Assembly: GCA_965249215.1 (NCBI GenBank)
Contig: CBDFLN010000001.1
Location: 434,001 to 498,000, forward strand
Origin: G963667675 sp965249215
Lineage (GTDB): Bacteria; Chloroflexota; Dehalococcoidia; Lucifugimonadales; UBA3495
DNA: 64,000 nucleotides
Reading direction: 5' to 3'
The notes under the pieces are model-generated. The model was not told the origin of the DNA and did no database searches. It was given only the letters and a program-made list of their open reading frames with translations. Below are positions 54,294-62,700 of the stretch, one piece after another. Positions within the stretch are counted from its first letter, which is position 1, and the number at the start of each line of letters is the position of its first letter. The translations under genes were made by a program, and so were the position numbers.

Positions 54294-54780
54294 ACAGTAC
54301 GGGGAAGAGTGGATCAGTGAGGCATTGGACGAGAGAACGACGGCTATCCCGAACCTTTCTGATTTACTGGGATTGTGGAGGGAGACTCCTCCGGACGAAC
54401 TCGACGCAGACCACCCGGGATGCCTCCTCCGGGAGAGCTATGTGCATGCTTGCACTGTCCTGGCTGACACCAAGCCGTGGGCCTGGGAAGGACTGGAAAG
54501 ACTTCTAAACTATTTGTTGGAGAATGGTGAACCAGTCCCCAGGCGTTTGCACTTGTGGGGCCTTCACCAATACATGACGGGCCGCCCGGCCCGCAGGCCC
54601 GGCCGGCCAGAAAAATCAGAGCGAGACTTGCGCGTGGCGGTGGTGTTCACGATGCTGCGGCGTGATGGATACACTCGTGAAAATGCGATCGGGGCTATCG
54701 CAGACCAGATGGAGTGCTCTATCCATAACATCGGGTCCATCATTTACAAGCATAGAGATGCCCTCCCTCGCCGCCCGTAA
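54286..54780 (+). CDS. Hypothetical protein coupled to integrase
   Basis: 164 aa, no family recognised. Acidic N-terminal half (LDERTTAIPNLSDLLGLWRETPPDELDADHPGC), helix-rich middle, and a C-terminal segment (DLRVAVVFTMLRRDGYTRENAIGAIADQMECSIHNIGSIIYKHRD) with the look of a helix-turn-helix. Starts inside the integrase 3' end, so translation is coupled. Could be an excision or regulatory protein of the island (inference). Confidence 0.65.
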   Translation: MAEQYGEEWISEALDERTTAIPNLSDLLGLWRETPPDELDADHPGCLLRESYVHACTVLADTKPWAWEGLERLLNYLLENGEPVPRRLHLWGLHQYMTGRPARRPGRPEKSERDLRVAVVFTMLRRDGYTRENAIGAIADQMECSIHNIGSIIYKHRDALPRRP

Positions 54781-54862
54781 GAATTCGGGATATTTTTTCA
54801 TAGTGCAATTTGCCTAGCCACACGATAACCTCGATTCAAATAATGTTTCGAGAGGTGTTGTT

Positions 54863-55072
54863 ATGGCTGCCCCAACCGCCGACCGGCTTCTGCGCCTTAG
54901 CGAAGTACAGACCCGTACCGCGCTCGGGCGCACTACTATCTACCGCAAAATGCGCGAAGGGTCTTTCCCTCAACCGCTGAAGATCGGAGCCCGCGCCGTC
55001 CGCTGACCGGAGTCCGAGATCGAGGCCTGGCTGGCAGCCCGTCCCAGGGCCACCGGTGACAGGCTGCCCTGA
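54863..55072 (+). pseudogene. AlpA-family regulator/excisionase with internal TGA
   Basis: The ATG at 54863 has GAGAGG upstream. The frame reads DRLLRLSEVQTRTALGRTTI, then YRKMREGSFPQPLKIGARAVR, a good AlpA helix-turn-helix, then TGA (55004-55006), then PESEIEAWLAARP, the conserved AlpA end, and a stop at 55070-55072. Family members have Trp where the TGA lies (A-V-x-W-x-x-SEI-AW). Total 69 codons, normal length. Either a nonsense mutation (TGG to TGA) or readthrough. AlpA proteins act as excisionases or activators of P4-like elements. Confidence 0.72.
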
Positions 55073-55375
55073 GAGGCACTTGGCCTGTGCGCGTTAGCCT
55101 GCCTCGACCGGGCCAGGGTGGAGGGGAAAGCGGACTGGGCGGTCGCCTGGCTGCACCGGCGAGCATGTGGAGTCTACGAGGCAGATAAAATCCCAAGGCC
55201 GGAGAGCGCTATCCATCGGCAAGGCATTCTAAGTCGGCAGGACGACGGCTGACCGGCTGCTGAATCAACCAAACGGAACCGCGGCGAAGGGGCGCAGACC
55301 CTGGCCCGGTGGATCAACTACCGGCCCGGCCAGGAGGTCAATATAACACGACTAGGTAAGCTGTTCGGCAAATGA
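55073..55375 (+). other. Open frame interrupted only by TGA, unknown
   Basis: Immediately after the AlpA stop the same frame continues for 59 codons (EALGLCALACLDRARVEGK...), meets TGA at 55250-55252, continues for 40 codons (PAAESTKRNRGEGAQTLARW, then INYRPGQEVNITRLGKLFGK) and ends TGA-TAA at 55373-55378. The composition looks protein-like, but no family was recognised and no start codon is obvious. Probably decayed island genes. Confidence 0.4.
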
Positions 55376-55527
55376 TAAACGCACCCCACGGCGGCCACAG
55401 GGTTAGCGGCACTGGCGCTTTAGCCCCTCGCGGTGGCGGGTATTCACCGGTGCGGGGACACGGGCCCGTACGACTAGCCAAAATTTTAGATTTGTTCAAC
55501 ATTTTGTGAACCAGGAAGGTGAACGGC

Positions 55528-55884
55528 ATGGAACGACTTGAACTGACACGCCGCGAGGCCTACTTGCTCCTGCTGACGGAAGAGGCTTTTGCAAAGGGCC
55601 GCCTCAACCGAGAGTGTCCGACCTTCACGGCGCGAGAATTGGCCCATGGTCTAGAGGGCGTGAACCGTACCATGTTCACGGTGCGGGAGAGGGACTTGGC
55701 CTATTTGTTGAATCGCATGGGGGTCTTTCCGGCATCACGCGGCCCGTTCGCCTACCGGAGAAAGACGCGTGAGTTGCTGGAGAAGCTGCCAGAGTGGCTT
55801 GAAGCAGCGCGAGAAGAAATGGAAAAACGTGTGTGTGTTATACCAACTCCGACACTCGCGCCACATTCTAATATTACACGTTAG
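55528..55884 (+). CDS. Hypothetical protein of the integrase island
   Basis: 118 aa from the ATG at 55528 with AGGAAGG 8 bases upstream (a GTG at 55519 is in frame). Sequence is basic and helical (LELTRREAYLLLLTEEAFAKGRLNRECPTFTARELAHGLEGVN) and could contain a winged-helix-like domain; no family recognised. Followed within 15 bases by the second IS1380 copy. The region before it (55379-55518) shows no gene. Confidence 0.6.
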   Translation: MERLELTRREAYLLLLTEEAFAKGRLNRECPTFTARELAHGLEGVNRTMFTVRERDLAYLLNRMGVFPASRGPFAYRRKTRELLEKLPEWLEAAREEMEKRVCVIPTPTLAPHSNITR

Positions 55885-55899
55885 TAGACTATTCTTAAG

Positions 55900-57619
55900 C
55901 CCGAATCCACCGAAGGACACCGATGGACGGCGTGAGGAAAGCGGAAGGGGGATGAGGGAGCTACAGGGGAAATAGCCTGGGTTCCATTTGGGGTAGGGAG
56001 GTCGGCGGACGGTCTTCATCGCCGCACAGGGGCCCCTATGGGCGTCTGCAGGAGCTGCGATGCGCGGGATGGCGAGAGAATACGCAGCAGGGAACTCTCT
56101 CGGACCGGGCTGGCGCGAGTCTGCGGGGATCTTCGGTTGTCCGGTGGGTGGGTCGGTCGCCGACGGTGCCGTCAGGCCGGGAGTGGAATGGCTCGCAGCC
56201 GGGCCAAGGCGCGGCTGAACTTCTCAGCCCAAGGCCAGCGATCCGGAAGATGCAGGGTCAACCGGCGTGCCGAGCGGGTGAGCCGTCCGGCCAGGGAGAA
56301 GAACCGCCGCCGGAGGGTCTTGGTGGTGGCTATCCGCTCTCCCAGACCGATCCGCGCGGTCCAGCGGGCCAGGTTGTGGGCCATCGTCTGGACGGCCAGC
56401 CAGGCGCCGTTGGCGGCGAAGCGGCCCGAGGGGAGATGGTTCAGCCCGACGCCGTACTTGAGGTCGCGTATGGCATTCTCGATCTCGGCGTGGCGGCGAT
56501 GGTCAGCCTCCAGTTCGAGCAACTCCCCGTCCCGGTCGGTGATGAACCCGTGATAGCTGTATTTGGCGAAGAGGGCCAACTGGGAACCGGGCGTGGGCTT
56601 CACACGCCGGACGATGAGCCGCACCGGCGCGGCGTCAGGTTCACTCTGGAAGGGAGTGCAGGTGGTCTCGGCCACATCGGCGGCGCCGTCCATCCAGTAG
56701 GGAATGGGAGTCCAGGCATCCTCGGGTATCGTCTCGATGAGATTGCGCAGGCTCTTGTGCTGGCGGATGGTGATGGAGAAGCGGACATCCATCTTGCGGC
56801 AGACGGATACCACGCCATGAGTGTAGAACCCGCTGTCGGCCCGTAGCGTGAGTCGTCCGTTGGCCCCGGCGTAGCGTACCCGCCCCACCGTCTCCCGCAG
56901 AAAGTGGGCGGCGCCCCGGGCGGTGTTGGCGCGGCCCTCGCGCAGCCGGGACATCAGCACGTCGCCGGTGCCGGCGGCGACGGCCAACAGCGGGTGATAG
57001 CCCCGCTTGCCGGTATAGCCGTGGTGGCGTGCGCCCTCCTTGGCCAGTCCGTAGGTCTCGCAGATGGTGGAGTCCAGGTCAATGGTCAGGGGCCCGTCGC
57101 CGGGTCCCGCCCCGGCCTGCCAAGCCCGGGCCAGCAACTCGCGGCTCACCCGGTCGAGTTGACGGACGTGGCCCCACCGGAAGCTGCGCAGGAAGGTGCC
57201 CAGGGTGGATGGCGCCTTGACCGTGCCGCCCAGGGTGCAGGCCGTCCCCCCGGTGCGCAACACATCGGCGTCGTCAATGCAGTCGCCCCCAGCCAGCGCA
57301 GACGCCACCAGCGTCATCATCTTGTCGCTCGTGTTCGCCCGCCCCGGGGCATCGCCCAGGTCGAGGCGCTGCCGGACGAGTTCGGGCAGGCCGAGGTGCC
57401 GCGCCAGGGTGGCCGGAAGGAGCAGCCCGGCATTGGCCACCAAGCGGCGGTCGTCGAAGGTGATTTGGATCCGGTCGGGGTGGTTGCGTGGCAGCATCTA
57501 TTGGGTGCTCCTTTTCCGGGGTCGGTTTTTTGCTACAAAACCATTATCCCAGAAGCACAGGAGCACCTTCTTGCCGCTTCAGGACGCTAACCCGACGCCC
57601 TCCTTCGGTGGATTCGGGC
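55900..57619 (-). mobile_element. IS1380-family insertion sequence, copy 2
   Basis: A 1,720-bp element of the same length and orientation as 21339-23058, flanked by TAAG on both sides (55896-55899, 57620-57623). One difference noted: CGCAGCAGG here against CGCAACAGG in copy 1 (position about 56085). Near-identity indicates recent transposition. No gene is evidently broken by this copy. Confidence 0.93.
56172..57497 (-). CDS. IS1380-family DDE transposase (copy 2)
   Basis: 441 aa, identical in translation to the copy at 21611-22936, with the same DDE residues (LDSTICETYG, LRADSGFY, HAEIENAIRD). Complete, with the same distance to both element ends. Either copy could supply transposase for the other. 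Confidence 0.93.
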   Translation of the reverse strand: MLPRNHPDRIQITFDDRRLVANAGLLLPATLARHLGLPELVRQRLDLGDAPGRANTSDKMMTLVASALAGGDCIDDADVLRTGGTACTLGGTVKAPSTLGTFLRSFRWGHVRQLDRVSRELLARAWQAGAGPGDGPLTIDLDSTICETYGLAKEGARHHGYTGKRGYHPLLAVAAGTGDVLMSRLREGRANTARGAAHFLRETVGRVRYAGANGRLTLRADSGFYTHGVVSVCRKMDVRFSITIRQHKSLRNLIETIPEDAWTPIPYWMDGAADVAETTCTPFQSEPDAAPVRLIVRRVKPTPGSQLALFAKYSYHGFITDRDGELLELEADHRRHAEIENAIRDLKYGVGLNHLPSGRFAANGAWLAVQTMAHNLARWTARIGLGERIATTKTLRRRFFSLAGRLTRSARRLTLHLPDRWPWAEKFSRALARLRAIPLPA

Positions 57620-57687
57620 TAAGAGGGTCTGGTAACTTTCAGTCTGCTGGCCACTGATTACTTGATACTATCGGAAGGAGAGACGCC

Positions 57688-57888
57688 ATGACGGCTCCCG
57701 GCCCGCCCATCCCTTACAACTCTACTCGGCTTATCCTCGTTTCCCTACTCAGCGCCCTGGCTCTAGTCACCATCACCTGTAGCGATCCCCTCTCCGGTTC
57801 AGCCCCGACCCCGGTTCCAACCCCAAATCCTACGCCAGGTCCGGTGGGGGTTCCGTTTGCTTCTGGTGTACGGGCTATCTGGCCGTAG
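57688..57888 (+). pseudogene. Lipoprotein N-terminus cut by a palindromic repeat
   Basis: Starts well: GGAAGGAGAG before the ATG, then a signal peptide LILVSLLSALALVTITC with lipobox-like Cys and a Thr-Pro linker (APTPVPTPNPTPGP), the same design as other lipoproteins in this window. At 57849 the reading frame runs into a 70-bp palindrome and stops at 57888; the rest of the mature protein is missing. So it is a gene remnant. Confidence 0.7.
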
Positions 57889-57918
57889 GTACGCCAAACG
57901 CTGAAAGCAAACGGAACC
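57849..57918. repeat. Palindromic repeat with 14-bp arms
   Basis: GGTTCCGTTTGCTT (57849-57862) and its exact reverse complement (57905-57918), with a partly self-complementary centre (GGTGTACGGGC...GTAGGTACGCC). A MITE-like or REP-like unit; related arms occur at 28993-29061. Confidence 0.75.
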
Positions 57919-57938
57919 TCGAGGATGTTGGGCCACCT

Positions 57939-58316
57939 CAGTTCACCAGCCTGGAGTTCACCCAGGTCCTTAAGGACCGCGGTGTGAAGATCAGCATGGA
58001 CGGGAAGGGGCGGTACGCGGACAACATCTTCGTGGAGCGGCTGTGGCGCACGGTGAAGTACGAGGAGGTGTACCTGAAGGCCTACGCCAGCTCGGGGGAG
58101 GCCCGGAGGGAACTGGGAGCTTACTTCCGGTTCTACAATGACCAGAGGCCCCATCAGGCCCTGGGATACAGGACGCCGGGGGAAGTGTTCTCTGAGGGCC
58201 GGGCGCCCAAAAATGAAGAATCAACAGCCCAGAGGTGGTCGCCGGAAGCAGACGTGGTATCTTATGCGGGAGCTGCGGGACCCTCACTTAACTCCGCCTT
58301 AATTCTGTCCAACTAA
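57939..58316 (+). pseudogene. IS3-family transposase (integrase-core) remnant
   Basis: In-frame fragment beginning QFTSLEFTQVLKDRGVKISM, with the catalytic Glu of the rve core in NIFVERLWRTVKYEEVY and the C-terminal signature FRFYNDQRPHQALGYRTPGEVF. Both upstream Asp residues and the orfA part are missing. Ends at TAA 58314-58316 near a TGTCCAACTA-like element end. Its 5' side abuts the palindrome at 57849-57918. Confidence 0.85.
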
Positions 58317-59312
58317 CCGGGTCCACCTCAACTTCCAGTGGACCCCGTAGCGGGAGCCGTCCCAGCTGACGAACCCGTCCCGAGCCACCATCCGGTCCTC
58401 CCGCAGGTAGGGCGCCAGGACGTTCCGCTCCGGCAACTTCCCCAGGTGAGGCTGCTCCTCGGCCGGCATCTCGGCAGGGAGGCGGTGGGTTGTCCCGTGC
58501 AGTCGCCGGTTGGCTACCGTGGTGCACCATTCCACCGCCTGCCGGTTCAGATCGGCGTCATCGGTGAAGCGCAGGCTGGGCCACAGGTTGCCACGGACGT
58601 AGTTCACCCCGCTCTCCACTTTCCCCTTCGTCTGGGCCCTATACGGCTGGCACAGCTTGAGATCAAAGCCCAACCGCAGGGAGAAGTCCAGCATCCGCCG
58701 GTTCCACTCGCTACGGCCCTCCGCGTCCCTGCCCAGGGTCACCACCTTGGCGTTGTCATACAGGCAGCGCCTGGGCACGCCACCCAGGTAGTCGAAGGCG
58801 TTGACGTGGCACTGGATGAAGCTGGCCGTGTCCGCTCTCCGGACGAGCTCCACGTAGATAGCCCGGGACCAGCCGAGCACCATCACGAAGGCCCACATTT
58901 GCCGCTTCCGCCCCCTTTCGTCCACGTAGCTGAAGCTGCCCCAGTCCACCTGTGCCTGCTCCCCGGGCTCCGTCTCGAACCGCACCGTGGCCTGAACCTG
59001 GCGACGCCTGCGGCGTGGGGACACATAGGTCTTCACCAGGGAGTAGCCCCCCTGGTACCCCAGACCTTGCAACTCCCGCCACAGCGCCACGCAGTTCTCC
59101 AAGCCTTCCGAAAGCCGCCGATCCATGTACTCGGTGTACGGGTCCAACTTGGATGACCGCCGCCGCCGCCGCTTGGGCATAACCGCTTCCGGATCCTTCA
59201 GGTACCGCCGTACCGTATTCCGGGCAATGTCCAATTCCCCGGCTATATCCCGAATGGAATAACCCTACCCTTTCATTTCGTATATCTCTTTCACTATTCC
59301 CACCTTTAACAA
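58299..59312 (-). pseudogene. IS21-family IstA transposase, truncated and with a stop
   Basis: From a TTG at 59312 (GGAGG upstream) the frame is LLKVGIVKEIYEMKG-stop-GYSIRDIAGELDIARNTVRRY: a TAG at codon 16 where IstA proteins usually have Gln. The helix-turn-helix is followed by the DDE core (QAQVDWGSFSYVDE, CLYDNAKVVTL, QTKGKVESGVNYVRG). The 3' end is cut by the IS3 remnant at about 58317 and no istB follows. Non-functional. Confidence 0.85.
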
Positions 59313-59705
59313 TCTCTTTGCACCACCTCCACGGAGTCTCCGTAGATGATGCCCTTTCTCTCAGGTGGGTCAATTCCATCCTGGCGATTTCGCTCATTTT
59401 TACATTGGCGCTAACACCGTGAACCGCTCCAAGCGCTGTGGGAAGTCGTCGGGAAAAACGTGGGTCCTTAGGCTGTAGTATGTGCGCTGTCTCAGCATTG
59501 AGCCGGTCCTTCCGCATGGCACATCGGCGCCCTCTCCGATAGAGGCGGCGTTACCGTCCGCCTTCTTCGTCCGGGACGGAGAGCAGGCTCCCACCATCCC
59601 GTTCACTTCCGGAGATCGAGAGCGTGTCCGGTCAGGGCCGGGTGCGGCCTTGCCCAACATCCATGTATGCGGGCTTTTTCGTTGTTTGGAAAATGCCTGC
59701 CAGCC
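59313..59705. other. Region without recognised gene
   Basis: Between the IstA remnant and the Calx-beta gene. Only short frames in both directions; no family similarity noticed. It may hold the rest of the IS21 left end. Confidence 0.4.
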
Positions 59706-62700
59706 TTATCCCTCCGGTCCTGGGACAGCGATTTCAATCCGGTTGGAGAGCGGCCTGCCGTCCGCGGTGCAGATGGCGTGGTTGGATGCACAGTCCTCGG
59801 TGACGGGCAGCGCGATGGTGACCGTCCCGTCGCCATCCGGCCTGACGGTGATCTCCCACCTGACGTTCTTGCCCCGCTCCAGCCGCCGCGCCTTGACCAC
59901 CTCGCCCCCCGTCACCGTGAACGCGTGGTCCCGCAGGGTCTTGTAGCTGAACCCGTCCGCGGGCGTTTCGCTGAAGCGCAGCTCGAAGGTGAACGCGGCG
60001 CTCCTGTCGTGGGACGCCGGCACGCCGTGAGCGCTGGCGGTCAGAGGATCGGCTTGCTCCTCGCTCTCCTCAGGTTGGTCGGGAGCCGTGTCGTTCGAGA
60101 CCACCCGCCCGCTGAAGGACTCCGCCGTGTTGCCCGACGTATCCTGCAGCTTATTCGCCGACTCGTTCGTGGGCACGGTGTAGTCCACCGTCACCGTGTC
60201 CCTCGCCTCCACCCCTGTGTCCAGGACCAGCGTTACGGCCATTCCCGACACTGACACCGCGTCTATGGACCGGGATGACCCGTTCACGTCGATGGCGAAG
60301 GCCGCGGCGGCCGGCGTGACGCCCGTGTCCAGGTCCTCGTCGTAGGTCAGCGTCAGGCTGGCGCCGTCCACAGCGGCCGACCGGAGATCCGGGGCCGTTT
60401 CATCGACAACTTCCTGGAGGTAAATTGTCCCCGCACCCAGGTGCTCTATAGCCGCATCCAGCATGTTGTCCACGTCCTGGATGGAGCCGCCGTTTAGGGC
60501 CAGGGAGTTGGGCTCGACCAGGAGGGAGGAATGCGTGCCGTCCGCGTCGATGAGCGTGTAGCCGAACACCAGCTGGCGGGTCCCGCTGCCGCGCAGGTAC
60601 AGCGCCTGCCGCTCCGCCGTGCCGCTCAACAGGACCGGCAGCGACGGATTGCCGCCGGTGGCGTCCACCTGCACCGGACGGCTGAAGGTGAAGGTGACCT
60701 CGACGGGTTCTCCCAAGCCCCAGGCGTTGTCCGCGCCAGGGTCGTTGAAGGCGGGTACACCAATTATGGTTGTCGCCTCGGCCTGGGTCTGGGTCTGGGT
60801 CTGGGTCTGGGTCTGGGTCTGGCCGGAAGAGTACGATGAATGGTCCAGCTCAGCATCCAGGCCACCCTCCACGCTGACGATGCTGCCGTCACGCACCCCC
60901 AGTGTGTTGTAATGGACCGCCACCAGGGAGAACGAGCCGGACTGCAGCGTGTGCCTGAACACCGTGCGGTCCGTGCCGGAGCCGCTGGCATATTCGGCAA
61001 CGCCCGTCGTCCCGGTATGGTCGCTGCCATGGTCTGCCCGGAGGCCCAACCAGACTTTCGGGGGCAGGCCGCCCGACGGAGTCGTGACCGTTACCGCTTC
61101 GCTCCATACCAGCGTCACATCGAGGGCCTCGCCCGCGTCATAAGTCCCGTTGCCTCCCGGCGGATCGCCGAACTCGACGTCAATAATCCACGGCGCCACC
61201 TCCCCCGCCTTCAGGCAGCGCAGCCCCACGTCCTCACTGTGGAGGCAGTTGTGAATTCCCGGCTCGGGGTGCTTTGAGGGACACTCCAACAGTCCCGACT
61301 CATTACCTTTGCACAACAGGTCATCCAGCACGATTTGCTGGTCCTGGGTTCCCGGCGGGAAGTACGCAGTCCTGTAGCGGTCCATGTCCTCCACCGCGGC
61401 GACAAGCCCCAGCGCCCGGCACGCCACATTGGCATCCGCCCTGGTCCAGTAGTCGTCGCAGATGGTGCCCCAGGCACCGTTGTAGAAGATCTCCAGACGC
61501 CCCTCGCACGGTTGCCCCTTGTCGTCGATGAGGTCTCCATCAACCAAGCGCAGATTCCCCGCCTCCGGAGTGTCTTCGTCGGTCCCCGGGTCGTCGTCGT
61601 CGGTAATGCTGACCACGGTCGCAGCCGTCGTCCCCGCGCTCACCCCGGTGGGCAGCGTCCCGAATCCCAGCCGCACGCTCTCCCCGTCGTCGTCCTCCGT
61701 GTCCTGGGTCGCCGCAAAGATGATCGTCTTCGACGTCTGGCCGGCGTTGAAGGTGACGCTGGTGGGCACACCGGAGTAGTCGGCGGCGCTCGCCCCGCCC
61801 TGGTTCGTCGCGGTGATCTGGACCTCGACCGTCCGCTCCGGGTCCGCGCTCAGCGTCACCGTCACCGTGGCCGTACCCCCCTCCGCCGCCGTGTACGTAC
61901 TGGCCCCGAAGCTGACCGTTACCTGCGGGTCGTCGTCGTCGGTGATGCTCACCGTGGTCGCAGCCGTCGCCCCCGCGCTCACCCCGACCGGCAGGCTCGT
62001 CCCGAAGGCCAGCCGCACGCTCTCCCCATCGTCGTCGACGGTGTCCCGGGCCGCCGTGAACGTGATCGTCTTGGACGTGTCGCCTGCGTCGAAGGTGACC
62101 GTGGCCGGCACCCCCGAGTAGTCGGCGGCCACGGCCCCGCCCTGGTTCGTCGCGGTGATCTGGACCTCGACCGTCCGCTCCGGGTCCGCGCTCAGCGTCA
62201 CCGTCACCGTGGCCGTGCCCCCCTCCGCCGCCGTGTAGGTACTGGCCCCGAAGCTGACCGTCACCTGCGGGTCGTCGTTGTCCGTGATGCTCACCGTCGT
62301 CTCGTCGGTCGCCCCCGCGGTCACCCCGGTGGGCAGCGCGCCGAAGGCCAGCAGCACGCTCTCGTCATCATCGTCCACCGTGTCCTGGACCGCCGTGAAC
62401 GTGATCGTCTTGGACGTGTCGCCCGCGTCGAAGGTGACCGTGGCCGGCACCCCCGAGTAGTCGGCGGCCACGGCCCCGCCCTGGTTGGTCTTGGTGATCG
62501 GGACCTCGACCGTCCGCTCCGGGTCCGCGCTCAGGGTGACCGTCACCGTCGCCGTGCTCCCCTCCGCCGCCGTGTACGTACTGGCCCCGAAGCTGACCGT
62601 CACCTGCGGGTCGTCGTTGTCGGTGATGCTCACCGTCGTCTCGTCGGTCGCCCCCGCGGTCACCCCGGTGGGCAGCGCGCCGAAGCCCAGGAGCACCGAC

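Noticed and set aside
53094..55884. Alternative genetic code (TGA as Trp) for the whole island
   Set aside because: The integrase ends at TGA with an 8-base overlap to the next good gene and uses TGG for Trp; code change is not required by most of the region.
23059..55899. Composite transposon bounded by the two IS1380 copies
   Set aside because: The 33-kb interior is mainly housekeeping genes, each copy has its own 4-bp duplication, and no cargo logic is visible.
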